Source: Bacteroidetes bacterium HGW-Bacteroidetes-4
GTDB lineage: Bacteria > Bacteroidota > Bacteroidia > Bacteroidales > SZUA-534
Reading direction: 5' to 3'
DNA length: 64,000 nt
Assembly: GCA_002840905.1 (NCBI GenBank)
Contig: PHDD01000008.1
Location: 1-64,000 of the forward strand
The position numbers and the translations under genes were made by a program. How positions within the stretch are numbered: the stretch's first letter is position 1; every line of letters begins with the position of its first letter. Shown in pieces: positions 35,353 through 45,080 of the stretch. The notes beneath the pieces are model-generated. The model did no database searches and had not been told where the DNA came from. It saw only the letters and a list, made by a program, of their open reading frames with translations.

Positions 35353-35360
35353 TATATTTG
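35353..35360 (+). promoter_or_regulatory. -7 element TATATTTG of the HU gene
   Basis: It is a perfect TAnnTTTG, 49 nt before the HU ATG. The nearest upstream ATTG gives a spacer of 24 nt, longer than usual. Confidence 0.65.
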
Positions 35361-35409
35361 CCAACACTTTTGAAAAAAATTAAATAATTGATATAAAAGG
35401 TTTTTAGAA

Positions 35410-35697
35410 ATGACAAAAGCAGATATTGTTAACGAAATCTCAAAGAACACAGGAATTGAGAAAGTAACAGTTCAGAAAACTGTTGAGGCTTTTATGGAAA
35501 GCATTAAAACTTCGTTGGAAACCGGTAACAACGTTTACCTAAGAGGTTTTGGTAGTTTTGTAGTTAAGAAAAGAGCTGAAAAAACCGCCAGGAATATATC
35601 GAAAAACACCACCATTATTATTCCTGAGCATTTTATCCCATCTTTTAAACCTGCAAAAACATTTGTTAGCAAGGTTAAAAGCAGTGTAAAAAAATAA
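35410..35697 (+). CDS. HU/IHF family DNA-binding protein
   Basis: The 95-residue histone-like protein has the dimer helices (KADIVNEISKNTGIEKVTVQ) and the family signature GFGSFVVKKRAEKTARN leading into the DNA-binding arm; the arm is IPEHFIPSFKPAKTF. It bends and compacts DNA. Together with the small bS22 gene and rng it forms the conserved Bacteroidota block divergent from mutY. Confidence 0.95.
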   Translation: MTKADIVNEISKNTGIEKVTVQKTVEAFMESIKTSLETGNNVYLRGFGSFVVKKRAEKTARNISKNTTIIIPEHFIPSFKPAKTFVSKVKSSVKK

Positions 35698-35719
35698 TTA
35701 ACATCTAAAATTACGAATT

Positions 35720-35812
35720 ATGCCAAGCGGAAAGAAAAGGAAAAGACATAAGATGGCCACGCATAAGCGTAAGAAAAGGCTACGCAAAAACAGGCATAAA
35801 AAGAAGAAATAA
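35720..35812 (+). CDS. bS22-like small ribosomal protein (AURKAIP1/COX24 domain)
   Basis: This 30-residue frame encodes MPSGKKRKRHKMATHKRKKR followed by LRKNRHKKKK. It is almost entirely Lys, Arg and His, matching the tiny bS22/COX24-type protein found in this place in Bacteroidota. It lies 22 nt after HU and is followed by a terminator hairpin. It probably belongs to the small ribosomal subunit. Confidence 0.88.
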   Translation: MPSGKKRKRHKMATHKRKKRLRKNRHKKKK

Positions 35813-35838
35813 CAAACTCTTTTTTTTATAAGTTAAAT

Positions 35839-35876
35839 TAATAAACCTATAGAGCATTGCCTCTTTAGGTTTATTA
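35839..35876 (+). terminator. Terminator-like hairpin after the bS22 gene
   Basis: A 15-nt arm with AATAAACCTA (from 35840) pairs with TAGGTTTATT (to 35875), with one internal mismatch and a 6-nt loop, followed by ATTTTT. It separates HU-bS22 from rng. Confidence 0.7.
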
Positions 35877-35938
35877 TTTTTATAGGTTGTTTTTAAGCTG
35901 CGCTATACTAATATCTTCATTGTTAAAGTGATGGAATT

Positions 35939-37486
35939 GTGAGTAAGGAACTTGTGATAAACTCATCTTCTTCGGAAGTTGTAATTGCACTTTTAGAAGA
36001 TAAGAACTTAGTTGAATTAAATAAAGAAAAAAATAATACCAACTTTGCAGTTGGTGATATTTATTTAGGAAAAGTTAAAAAGATAATGCCCGGTTTAAAT
36101 GCGGCATTTATCGATGTTGGTTTTGAGAAAGACGCTTTTTTACACTATTTAGATTTAGGCCACCAATTTCGGTCGCTCGACAAATACGTAAAACTGGCTA
36201 TCGAAAGCAAAAATAAAACCTTTCCTGTATCAAAGTTCCATTTGGAGCCTGATATCGACAAAAACGGTAAAATACAACAAGTTCTTTCTGAAGGTCAAAC
36301 AATAATGGTCCAGGTGGCAAAAGAACCCATTTCGACCAAAGGCCCACGGCTAGCCTCTGAAATCTCCATAGCCGGTCGGAATCTGGTATTGATTCCTTTT
36401 TCGGATAAAATATCCATATCCCAAAAAATTAGTGATTTTGAAGAGCGTGATCGCCTGCGCAAACTGGTACAAAGCATTAAACCCAAAAATTTCGGTGTTA
36501 TTGTCAGAACAGTTGCCGAAAACAAACGGGTAGCTGATTTGGATGCTGAATTACGCGGACTGGTCGAAAAATGGGAAGGAGCTTTTCAAAACCTGAAAAA
36601 CAAACCCCCAAAACTGGTTTTGGGTGAACTAAATCGTACAACAGCCATTCTGCGCGATATGCTGAACGCTGATTTCAACAACGTCTACTTAAACGACAAA
36701 GTACTCTTTGCTGAAACCCGCGATTACATTAAGTCGGTTGCTCCCGACCGCGAAAAGATAATCAAACTGTACGATCGCAGTCAACCCATTTTTGAACATT
36801 TTGGTCTCGAAAAGCAAATAAAAGCCCTGTTCGGTAAAACAGTTGCCATCCAAAAAGGCGCTTACCTGGTTATTGAACACACCGAGGCACTTCACGTGAT
36901 TGACGTGAACTCCGGAAACCGTTCCCAGTCGGGAAGCAATCAGGAAGAAAATGCCATTGATGTAAACCTGGTTGCGGCCAAAGAAATTGCACGCCAGTTA
37001 AGGTTACGCGATATGGGTGGAATTATTGTCATTGATTTTATCGACATGCACGACCCCGAGAATAAGCAAAAACTCTATGAAAAAATGAAAGAGTTTATGG
37101 CTTCAGATAGGGCAAAGCACCATATTTTACCCTTAAGCAAATTTGGACTGATGCAAATTACCCGTCAAAGGGTACGGCCTGAAATGTCGGTACAAACCGT
37201 TGAGCGCTGTCCGTCATGCAATGGATCTGGCGAAGTTACACCCAGCATTTTATTTGTCGACGAACTTGAAAATCACGTACGTTGGAGTTTACGAAAATAC
37301 CGCTATAAAAAAGTGGTACTCACCCTTCACCCCTACGTGGCTGCTTACCTGAATAAAGGGTTCTTCTCTATTCATTTTAAATGGCGTTTAAAGTATTTGT
37401 TCCGCCTATCAATAAAAGCATCAAATGCAACCGCATTTCTCGACTATCATTTTTATGACCAGAAAGGCGACAAAATATTTTTTTAA
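35939..37486 (+). CDS. rng: Ribonuclease E/G family protein (RNase G)
   Basis: The 515-residue endoribonuclease starts at a GTG (35939); the ATG at 35931 is in another frame and stops at once. The S1 domain (about 38-130; GDIYLGKVKKIMPGLNAAFI) precedes the catalytic part with Asp residues in HVIDVNSGNRS and IIVIDFIDMHD, and the zinc-link pair CPSCNGSG. It lacks the long RNase E tail, so it is the G-type form that processes rRNA and mRNA. Confidence 0.95.
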   Translation: MSKELVINSSSSEVVIALLEDKNLVELNKEKNNTNFAVGDIYLGKVKKIMPGLNAAFIDVGFEKDAFLHYLDLGHQFRSLDKYVKLAIESKNKTFPVSKFHLEPDIDKNGKIQQVLSEGQTIMVQVAKEPISTKGPRLASEISIAGRNLVLIPFSDKISISQKISDFEERDRLRKLVQSIKPKNFGVIVRTVAENKRVADLDAELRGLVEKWEGAFQNLKNKPPKLVLGELNRTTAILRDMLNADFNNVYLNDKVLFAETRDYIKSVAPDREKIIKLYDRSQPIFEHFGLEKQIKALFGKTVAIQKGAYLVIEHTEALHVIDVNSGNRSQSGSNQEENAIDVNLVAAKEIARQLRLRDMGGIIVIDFIDMHDPENKQKLYEKMKEFMASDRAKHHILPLSKFGLMQITRQRVRPEMSVQTVERCPSCNGSGEVTPSILFVDELENHVRWSLRKYRYKKVVLTLHPYVAAYLNKGFFSIHFKWRLKYLFRLSIKASNATAFLDYHFYDQKGDKIFF

Positions 37487-37606
37487 TTTGGTATAATCTT
37501 TGATAAAAAGATGCCGTTTTTATATATCTATATATTTCAATATTTAACAAATCGTTAATAAAGAAACCCCGGATTTTTAAAAACGGTTTTTATTAAACAC
37601 TAAATT

Positions 37607-39658
37607 ATGGGTATTATGAGGAAACTGATGAGGATTTTTTGGATACTGACAGTGATTGTAACAATGTTTCAAGCAGCACAATCACAAGTATTGCAACCCG
37701 TTAAATGGAAGTTCGAAACCAAACAAATTTCAGACACTGAATACGAACTCCTTTTTAAAGCCTCAATCGAAAAAAACTGGCACCTTTATGCACAGTGGCT
37801 TCCCGAAGGAAATTTTTCACTCCCAACACAATTTATTTTTGAAACCACAGCCGATGTGGAATTAATTGACACAGTAACTTCACTTTCAACTGTTCACGAA
37901 GCCTACGAAGAACTAGCCGGAGCAATGAGCCGCTACTATGACACTGAAGCTGTTTTTTCGCAAAAAATAAAAATAACCGGTGCCAATCCTCAGGTAAAAG
38001 GAATCATCGATTATATGACCTGCGACGATGAACAATGCATAAAACTGGACGAAGAATTTGAATTCCATTTAAACAGTTCAGCTACAATTCGAGCCGAGAT
38101 TGAAGAATCCACCACCAAACCCGAAACCGGAGGTTCGCTGTGGGCTGTAATTATTGAAGCTATTTTATGGGGTTTTGCCGCTTTGCTTACCCCCTGCGTA
38201 TTCCCGATGGTTCCCATGACCGTTTCGTTTTTCATGAAAGGTAGTCAAAACAAAGCCAAAGGAAGGTTAATGGCATCGACCTACGGTTTTTCCATCGTAT
38301 TTTTATATACGTTCCCAATTGCGGTAATGATTGGTATTACTTATTTTATTGGGGGAGAATCAATAGCTATTGATGTTTTTAACTGGTTAAGTACCCACTG
38401 GATTCCCAATCTGCTTTTCTTTTTAATATTTATGCTTTTTGCGGCTTCGTTTTTTGGGGCTTTTGAAATTGTTTTGCCCAGTTCATGGGTAAATAAAGCC
38501 GATTCAAAAGTGGACAAAGGAGGCTTAATTGGAGCCTTTTTTATGGCAGTTACGTTGGTTCTGGTATCATTCTCATGCACCGGGCCCATTGTTAGTTCTG
38601 TAATTGTAAAATCGACCCAGGGAGCCATTTGGGAACCCATTATTACTATGTTTGCGTTCTCGGCTGCTTTTGCTCTGCCTTTTACCTTATTTGCATTCTT
38701 CCCCTCATGGCTCAACAAATTGCCAAAATCGGGCGGATGGTTAAATTCGGTGAAAGTAGTTTTAGGATTTATTGAAGTTGCCTTGGGATTCAAATTCCTG
38801 AGTGTAGCCGACCAAACTTACCATTGGGGAATTCTCGACAGGGAAATTTACCTGGCCATCTGGATTGTTACCTTTACACTTTTAGGTTTGTACCTGCTTG
38901 GGAAAATAAAATTTGCTCACGACAGCGATGTTAAATACCTTTCAGTTCCCCGTTTGGCTATGGCCATGTCGGTTTTTGTGTTTGTGGTTTACTTAATTCC
39001 AGGCATGTTTGGTGCACCTTTAAAAGCGCTCTCAGGATATTTGCCACCTCAGGCTACCATGGATTTTGACATGGAACGCATTGTCAGGGATAATGCAACA
39101 ACCCCGAATTACACTGCCGGTAATCTGGAAAAAAACGAATTATGCGAAAAACCAAAATATGGAGATTTTCTGCATCTCCCACACGGAATTAAAGGGTATT
39201 TTGATTACGAACAAGGACTGGCTTGTGCAAAAGCACAAAACAAACCCGTTTTTATTGATTTTACCGGACACGGTTGTGTAAACTGCCGCGAAATGGAAGC
39301 CCGCGTATGGTCAGATCCTGAAGTGTTGAAACGCCTGAATAACGATTATGTGGTTATTGCTCTGTATGTTGACGACAAAACAAAATTGCCCGAAGACGAA
39401 TGGGTTACATCGAGTTACGATGGCAAGTTGAAAAAATCGATTGGGAAAAAGTATGCCGATTTTCAGATTACCAAATTCAACATCAATGCCCAGCCTTATT
39501 ATTGCCTGCTCGATCACGATGGCGAATTGTTAACAAAACCCAAGGCTTACGACTTAAATATTGATGCCTTTGTTGAATTCCTTGATAAAGGGGTTGAAGA
39601 ATTCAAAAAACGAAATCAAAAAGAAACCAAGTACAACGTTTTGATATTCAATAATTAA
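37607..39658 (+). CDS. dsbD: DsbD-type thiol:disulfide interchange protein
   Basis: The 683-residue protein has a signal peptide, an N-terminal DsbD-alpha-like beta domain (about 28-155), eight or so membrane segments (about 175-480) and a C-terminal thioredoxin domain (about 545-670). Key cysteines are in LLTPCVFPMVPM and SFSCTGP in the membrane core and in GHGCVNCREM (Cys-x2-Cys) of the thioredoxin. It carries electrons from cytoplasmic thioredoxin to periplasmic proteins. A strong terminator follows. Confidence 0.93.
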   Translation: MGIMRKLMRIFWILTVIVTMFQAAQSQVLQPVKWKFETKQISDTEYELLFKASIEKNWHLYAQWLPEGNFSLPTQFIFETTADVELIDTVTSLSTVHEAYEELAGAMSRYYDTEAVFSQKIKITGANPQVKGIIDYMTCDDEQCIKLDEEFEFHLNSSATIRAEIEESTTKPETGGSLWAVIIEAILWGFAALLTPCVFPMVPMTVSFFMKGSQNKAKGRLMASTYGFSIVFLYTFPIAVMIGITYFIGGESIAIDVFNWLSTHWIPNLLFFLIFMLFAASFFGAFEIVLPSSWVNKADSKVDKGGLIGAFFMAVTLVLVSFSCTGPIVSSVIVKSTQGAIWEPIITMFAFSAAFALPFTLFAFFPSWLNKLPKSGGWLNSVKVVLGFIEVALGFKFLSVADQTYHWGILDREIYLAIWIVTFTLLGLYLLGKIKFAHDSDVKYLSVPRLAMAMSVFVFVVYLIPGMFGAPLKALSGYLPPQATMDFDMERIVRDNATTPNYTAGNLEKNELCEKPKYGDFLHLPHGIKGYFDYEQGLACAKAQNKPVFIDFTGHGCVNCREMEARVWSDPEVLKRLNNDYVVIALYVDDKTKLPEDEWVTSSYDGKLKKSIGKKYADFQITKFNINAQPYYCLLDHDGELLTKPKAYDLNIDAFVEFLDKGVEEFKKRNQKETKYNVLIFNN

Positions 39659-39676
39659 ACCATATAAATACTCTTT

Positions 39677-39724
39677 AAAAGTGAGATGCCACTGTTAAAA
39701 AAACTAAGTCATCTCACTTTTTTT
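39677..39724 (+). terminator. Intrinsic terminator after dsbD
   Basis: AAAAGTGAGATG (39677-39688) and CATCTCACTTTT (39710-39721) form a perfect 12-bp stem ending in a T run. Confidence 0.9.
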
Positions 39725-39809
39725 ATTAGCTTATTTGGCCGATACTTGAGTAATATCACGAAAATTGTTCCTATTTTTAATGTAAAATACATTGAGTAAT
39801 TTAGCATTA

Positions 39810-42398
39810 ATGAGAAAGCTACTATTTATTTTCTTATTGTCAATTAGCACACTGCAAATAAATGCCCAAGGCATTGTTGTAGTTAATGAAAACACTTCTG
39901 ATAAGCAGACAATAAACCTCTCAGGTAATTTATTTTATTTAATCGATTCGCTCGACGCCTTTTCATTTAATCAAATACTGCTACCTGACTTTGAAAACCG
40001 CTTCACTCAATCGGCATACAGCACCTTTCTTTATAAGAAAAACAATTACAGCCAATGGTATAAGCTAAGTGTACTTAACAACTCAGCATTAGAGCAACAT
40101 CTGGTACTAAGCATAAACAATCCGCTGATTAACAATATAACTTTTTTTTCGCAAAACGATTCTTCATACTATCACACCGGTTTAAATCACAATTACCACC
40201 AACGACCGGTAAATTTTAAAAACTATTTATTTAACATTACCCTTGCTCCCGGTGAGCAGGCGCTTTATAGTTTTAAAATATCAGGACAACTTTTTCCAAC
40301 CTATATTCCCATCACACTTAGTACAAAAGCCTTTGTTGAAAAACAATTAACACGCTATGCCTTTTTGCAGGGAGCTTTTTACTGTATGGTAATTTTGCTG
40401 GTAATTCTTTTGTTACTTCTTTGGATGACAGAAAAAAACAAATCGTACCTGTTTTTTTTATTTATTCTTGTTTACCTGACTTTATTTATTCTTTGGCGGA
40501 ATGGATTGCTTTTCCAATATGTTTTCCCAAACGCACCTCAATACTATCCTTTTATCAGAAAAACTCTTTTTACTTTAGGCCTTTTTCTTATAGCTGTTTT
40601 TCAATGGTATTATTTCAACATTGCAAAAAGCAAGCCCTTACTTGGCAAGGCTTTCCGCATTTATTTTATTGTTGCTATAGCGTATGGACTTTTTCAATAC
40701 ATAATCCCAAATTATGAATTCTATCAATATGGTATTTATGTGGTAACCATTTCGCTGGTACTAATATCGCTACTAAACATTCATCTGTCATTAAAAAATA
40801 AAAAACCGCTGACAAAACCCATTATTCTGATGGTGCTGGTTTTGTTGGCCGATGCCGTTTTACAACTTTTCTTTAAATTCAGCATTAAGGGATTTACCTT
40901 TATCGATATTCAGCTTACTTCGTTCACTGCAGTGTATATATTCGGTACCATTTTCTGGATTTTTATTTTAAAATTCCGTAGTTTCAGAACCGAACTGGTT
41001 GAGATGAAAAAAAATCTGGAACACCTGGTCGAAAAAAGAACCTTTCAGATTAATTCTCAAAAAGATGAATTAAAATCGCAACACGAAGAATTACTGCTTC
41101 AGAAAGAAACCCTGCAATCGCAACGCGAAGAACTTCGCGCACAAAAAGAATTGCTTGAAATTAAAAATCTTGAACTGGCAAAACTTTCGCTGGTGGCCAG
41201 CAAAACCGACAACCTGATTTACATTTTTAGCCCCGATGGGGAACTCGACTGGTTTAACAGCTCGTACAGCCATACCCTTGGGATAACTTACGACGATTAC
41301 AAACAACGCGACGAGCGATTGAATATTCTTGAAATAAGTACCAACAACAATATACGCCACGTATTAAATACCTGCCTGCGTCAGAAAATTGTAGTGTCAT
41401 ACGAAACCAAAATGGTTGATGAAAACAACAACGAAAAATGGTATCAAACTACCCTTACACCTATTCTCGACCAGCGCGAAAATGTAAAACATTTAATTGC
41501 TATTGATACTGACATTACCAAACTTAAGCAGTACGAAGATGAGCTTGAACAACAGCAAAAAGACGCTGAGCATCAGAAAAATCTGGCTGTTAATCGTAAA
41601 GAGGAATTGGAAGAACGCCAAATTGAAATTTACGACAGTATTCGTTACGCCAAACGAATACAAACGGCTATTATGCCAAAAGTAAAACAAATTCAACGCG
41701 ATTTTTACGACAGTTTTGTACTGTTTTTACCCAAAGATATTGTTAGCGGTGATTTTTACTGGTACCATCGCATCAACAATAAATATTTTATTGCAGCTGT
41801 TGATTGTACTGGTCATGGGGTTCCCGGAGCATTTATGTCAATTATTGGAACCTACCTGCTGAATTCAATCATCATTCACAATGGCATTACCGACCCGGCT
41901 GAAATTTTAAGGCAACTAAACCGGAAAATTAAAATTGCACTAAAAACAGATAACCATTCGCAAACCAGCGACGGAATGGATTTGGCCCTGGTGGTAATTG
42001 ACAAAACAGAAAAAACACTGGAATTCTCAAGTGCCCTAAGACCAATGTATCTTTTTAACGGAGGTAATTTTATTGAAGTAAAAGGTGACAAAACGCCAAT
42101 TACAAGCAGCATTTCAGGAACTTCAATAGCCTCGTTCACCAACCACCGGTATTCGTTTAACGAAGGTGATTTGTTCTACATTTTTTCAGATGGAATTATC
42201 GATCAGTTTGGAGGAAAAGTAGGTAAAAAATTCCTGACCAAACGCTTTAAACAATTGCTGTTCGAGATTAATCCTCTTTCGATGAAAGAACAAAAAGACA
42301 TTATTAAACGTGCTTTCGACGAGTGGAAAGGAGAATACGAACAAGTTGACGATTTACTGGTTATAGGGATCCGCTTTAACGAACCAATGAATTTCTAG
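39810..42398 (+). CDS. 7TM-DISM receptor with PAS and SpoIIE-type phosphatase domains
   Basis: The 862-residue membrane protein has a signal peptide, a 7TMR-DISM extracellular beta domain (about 35-175), seven membrane segments (about 180-395), a Glu/Gln-rich coiled coil (about 405-460), a PAS domain (about 465-580) and a PP2C/SpoIIE phosphatase (about 620-862). Phosphatase motifs are IVSGDFYWYHRI (first Asp), AAVDCTGHGVPGAFMS (second) and DGMDLALVVID. It should sense a ligand and dephosphorylate a Ser/Thr protein, perhaps a STAS protein such as the one at 51190. A TTG start 18 nt upstream is less likely. Confidence 0.88.
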   Translation: MRKLLFIFLLSISTLQINAQGIVVVNENTSDKQTINLSGNLFYLIDSLDAFSFNQILLPDFENRFTQSAYSTFLYKKNNYSQWYKLSVLNNSALEQHLVLSINNPLINNITFFSQNDSSYYHTGLNHNYHQRPVNFKNYLFNITLAPGEQALYSFKISGQLFPTYIPITLSTKAFVEKQLTRYAFLQGAFYCMVILLVILLLLLWMTEKNKSYLFFLFILVYLTLFILWRNGLLFQYVFPNAPQYYPFIRKTLFTLGLFLIAVFQWYYFNIAKSKPLLGKAFRIYFIVAIAYGLFQYIIPNYEFYQYGIYVVTISLVLISLLNIHLSLKNKKPLTKPIILMVLVLLADAVLQLFFKFSIKGFTFIDIQLTSFTAVYIFGTIFWIFILKFRSFRTELVEMKKNLEHLVEKRTFQINSQKDELKSQHEELLLQKETLQSQREELRAQKELLEIKNLELAKLSLVASKTDNLIYIFSPDGELDWFNSSYSHTLGITYDDYKQRDERLNILEISTNNNIRHVLNTCLRQKIVVSYETKMVDENNNEKWYQTTLTPILDQRENVKHLIAIDTDITKLKQYEDELEQQQKDAEHQKNLAVNRKEELEERQIEIYDSIRYAKRIQTAIMPKVKQIQRDFYDSFVLFLPKDIVSGDFYWYHRINNKYFIAAVDCTGHGVPGAFMSIIGTYLLNSIIIHNGITDPAEILRQLNRKIKIALKTDNHSQTSDGMDLALVVIDKTEKTLEFSSALRPMYLFNGGNFIEVKGDKTPITSSISGTSIASFTNHRYSFNEGDLFYIFSDGIIDQFGGKVGKKFLTKRFKQLLFEINPLSMKEQKDIIKRAFDEWKGEYEQVDDLLVIGIRFNEPMNF

Positions 42399-42425
42399 TC
42401 AGTTACCGGTTCAAACAAATGAAAC

Positions 42426-42968
42426 TTACTCAATTTTCAGGAATCCTTCCTCGTACTTCTTAAATTTATCGGAAAGTTTTGCTAATAAAGCCGATAACTG
42501 GCTAATGGATTCTGTTGTTTCCGGAGTAACCTCCTGCCCTTTCAACCTCAATAAAAAATAGGCATAAATGCTGTCAATAACCGATTGAATTTCATTTTCA
42601 GTATTTTGCTGCTTTGCCATTATTTCATTTAAAACCGGAAGGATTTTTTGATACAGGGCAACATAATCCATATGTTCTTTATCCTGCAAAAGATAGCGAT
42701 GAAAATCGTAAAGTTCGTTTATTTTATTGGTAATAAAACTTAAGTGTCCTTTTTTGTGTAGTTGCTCATCGTGCATCAGTTCGGCCAAACCAAAGTACCA
42801 GTTTTTAATTTCATTTTGCGCTTCTCCTTCTACCCGATATCGTGATATCAACTGCGTTTCAAGTAATTCCTTATCAAGATTACAGGCCCGGATTAAATCT
42901 TCGACCTGATACATGTAAATCAGATATTCCCCAATATTACTGGTTCGCTTTTCTTTTGCTATAAACAT
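42426..42968 (-). CDS. DUF4924 family protein
   Basis: The 180-residue, mainly helical protein begins MFIAKEKRTSNIGEYLIYMY and continues QVEDLIRACNLD, typical of DUF4924. No signal, membrane segment or catalytic motif is visible. It is 37 nt downstream of the TPM gene on the same strand, so it may be the end of the lemA operon. Function unknown. Confidence 0.8.
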   Translation of the reverse strand: MFIAKEKRTSNIGEYLIYMYQVEDLIRACNLDKELLETQLISRYRVEGEAQNEIKNWYFGLAELMHDEQLHKKGHLSFITNKINELYDFHRYLLQDKEHMDYVALYQKILPVLNEIMAKQQNTENEIQSVIDSIYAYFLLRLKGQEVTPETTESISQLSALLAKLSDKFKKYEEGFLKIE

Positions 42969-43005
42969 TCTTCTTTTAAAATTGAATCAGAAATAAAATT
43001 AAAAT

Positions 43006-43815
43006 TTACCAGCTACCACTGGCACCACCACCGCCAAAACTTCCGCCGCCAAAACCGCCAAAGCTGCTTCCGCCACCGCCAAAACTTCCCGAACCTCCCG
43101 AGAAATTACTCCAGCCCGAACTTCTTCCGGAACTGCCTCCTAAAAGAAATAAAGCAGCCCATAAGGGCAAATTGCTTTTTGAACCAGCAGTATAATGTTT
43201 GTTCTTTTTAGCCCGGCCAAAAGCACTTATAAAAGTGAATAAGAAAATGATTAACACAATAATAAAACCGGCAATACTATCGCCCGATGCAGTTTGCTCT
43301 TTGTAGCCATCAGCGGTAAACTCACCTTTGGTTAATGCAATACAAACATCCACAGCTTTGTCGATGCCCTGGTAAATGTTTCCTTTTTTAAATTCAGGAA
43401 TCATTTCGTTATCAATAATACGATTGGCTGTAATATCGGGAATTACAGGTTCAATTCCATAGCCGGTTTGCAAAGTAATTCTACCGGGGGTTTCGTCTTT
43501 GGGTTTAAAAACGATAACAATTCCGTTGTCGAAACCCTTTTGTCCAACTCCCCATCCCTCGCCCAAACGCTGGGCAAAATCGGCCACATCATAGCCCAAC
43601 AAATCGTTGGTTGTATAAATTAAAACCTGGGTCGATGTTTCGTTGCTGAACTGATGTAGTTTTTGTTTTAAGGCCTCTACCTCCGACTGAGAAAAGACTT
43701 TTGCATTGTCAATAACCAGTTGTTTTTCTTGTGGTTTCAAAAATATATCGTTAGCCTGTGTTGCATTTAAAAAAGCAAATAATACAACTAAGCCTGTAAA
43801 AATGTATTTTTTCAT
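43006..43815 (-). CDS. TPM domain protein with membrane segment and Gly-rich tail
   Basis: The 269-residue protein has a signal peptide (about 1-21), a TPM (TLP18.3/Psb32/MOLO-1) domain (about 30-160; VIDNAKVFSQSEVEALKQKL, QRLGEGWGVGQKGFDNGIVI), one membrane segment (about 183-200) and a Gly/Ser/Phe-rich tail (about 225-269). The family is tied to membrane protein quality control, but its activity is not settled. It pairs with the next TPM protein and LemA. Confidence 0.88.
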   Translation of the reverse strand: MKKYIFTGLVVLFAFLNATQANDIFLKPQEKQLVIDNAKVFSQSEVEALKQKLHQFSNETSTQVLIYTTNDLLGYDVADFAQRLGEGWGVGQKGFDNGIVIVFKPKDETPGRITLQTGYGIEPVIPDITANRIIDNEMIPEFKKGNIYQGIDKAVDVCIALTKGEFTADGYKEQTASGDSIAGFIIVLIIFLFTFISAFGRAKKNKHYTAGSKSNLPLWAALFLLGGSSGRSSGWSNFSGGSGSFGGGGSSFGGFGGGSFGGGGASGSW

Positions 43816-43827
43816 GTGTTGAAAATT

Positions 43828-44262
43828 TTATCCGAATGAAATATCGTCCGACAGTTCGTTTTTATCGTCGCTTTGATAGTTAAAATGTTTATTCAGTTGC
43901 TCACCCGCCAAAAGTATTCCTTGCTCGAGCCCGCCGGCAAAATCGCCGGTTTTAAAATGAGACAGCATGGTTTCTTTAATCTGCTCCCAAAAGTTTTCGG
44001 GTACTTTTTGATTGATTCCCACATCGCCCAAAATGGCAAACTGCTTGTTTTCAATAGCCAGATAAAAAAGCACGCCATTGCGAAGGGCTGTTTTTTGCAT
44101 CTGCAAGGCATCAAATACCTGAGCAGCCCTTTCCAATACATCAATCTTGCAGGATGTTTCAAAATGTACCCTTATTTCGCCCGATGTGTTTAACTCGGCC
44201 TGCTTAATGGCTTCAGTAATTTGTTTTTTCTGTTCGGTGTTAAAAAAATCTGCTGCTTTCAT
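43828..44262 (-). CDS. TPM domain protein, short form
   Basis: The 144-residue protein consists of one TPM domain (TEAIKQAELNTSGEIRVHFE, then MQKTALRNGVLFYLAIENKQ) without signal peptide or membrane segment. It lies between lemA and the membrane TPM protein, 12 nt from the latter, a common trio in Bacteroidota. Confidence 0.87.
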   Translation of the reverse strand: MKAADFFNTEQKKQITEAIKQAELNTSGEIRVHFETSCKIDVLERAAQVFDALQMQKTALRNGVLFYLAIENKQFAILGDVGINQKVPENFWEQIKETMLSHFKTGDFAGGLEQGILLAGEQLNKHFNYQSDDKNELSDDISFG

Positions 44263-44358
44263 TTTTTTGGTGTTAATACATAGTTAACGAATAAGGAAAA
44301 ATAACATACCTAATTCCATGGTATTGTTACTGGGGAATGTACTTCCCCAGACATTTTA

Positions 44359-44958
44359 TTAAAAGTTAACTTCAGGTGCTTTTTGAGCTTCGGCAGCAGC
44401 CTGAAAATAGGCTTTCTTCTCGAACCCTGCCATGTTGGCTAAAATATTCTTCGGAAATAAGCGAATAAAAGCATTGTAGGCCTGCACGGTTTCATTGAAC
44501 TTACGACGTTCCACTGTTATTCGGTTTTCAGTTCCTTCTAATTGTGCCTGTAAATCTAAAAAGTTTTGGTTGGCTTTTAAATCAGGATAACGCTCAACTA
44601 CAACCATAAGGCGCGATAAAGCAGAACTCAAACCATCCTGTGCTGCCTGAAACTGCTGCATACTGTTTGCATCCAGATTGGTTGGATCGATGGTTACACT
44701 GGTTGCTTTTGAACGGGCTTCAATCACTCCTTCTAAAGTTTCCTGTTCGTGCGAAGCATAACCTTTTACCGTATTTACCAGATTAGGAATTAAATCGGCC
44801 CGACGCTGGTACACGTTCTCCACCTGGCTCCAGGTTGCTGTTGTTGCTTCTTCCATAGTAACCATGGTATTATAGGTGTTTTTAAACCACGAAAAAGAAA
44901 GAAATACAAAAAGAACAATTACTCCAATAATTATCCACTTGCTGTTTTTTGAGTTCAT
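44359..44958 (-). CDS. lemA: LemA family protein
   Basis: The 199-residue protein has one N-terminal membrane anchor (IIIGVIVLFVFLSFSWF) and the LemA helical domain (YQRRADLIPNLVNTVKGYAS, EGVIEARSKATSV). It ends near the typical FPKNILANMAGF. It leads the lemA-TPM-TPM operon. Function in bacteria is poorly known. Confidence 0.94.
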   Translation of the reverse strand: MNSKNSKWIIIGVIVLFVFLSFSWFKNTYNTMVTMEEATTATWSQVENVYQRRADLIPNLVNTVKGYASHEQETLEGVIEARSKATSVTIDPTNLDANSMQQFQAAQDGLSSALSRLMVVVERYPDLKANQNFLDLQAQLEGTENRITVERRKFNETVQAYNAFIRLFPKNILANMAGFEKKAYFQAAAEAQKAPEVNF

Positions 44959-45080
44959 TTTATTTTAGTTTTAAGTTTTTACTCGGAATATAGACGGATG
45001 TTCTATCAAATTACATACAAATTGAACGAAGAACGTGTTTTTTATAAAAATGGCCGCCAAGTTGGCAGCCATATCCTATT

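Noticed and set aside
43006-43140. Gly-rich tandem repeat at the end of the TPM gene
   Set aside because: It is the low-complexity Gly/Ser/Phe tail usual for this protein family, not a DNA repeat element.
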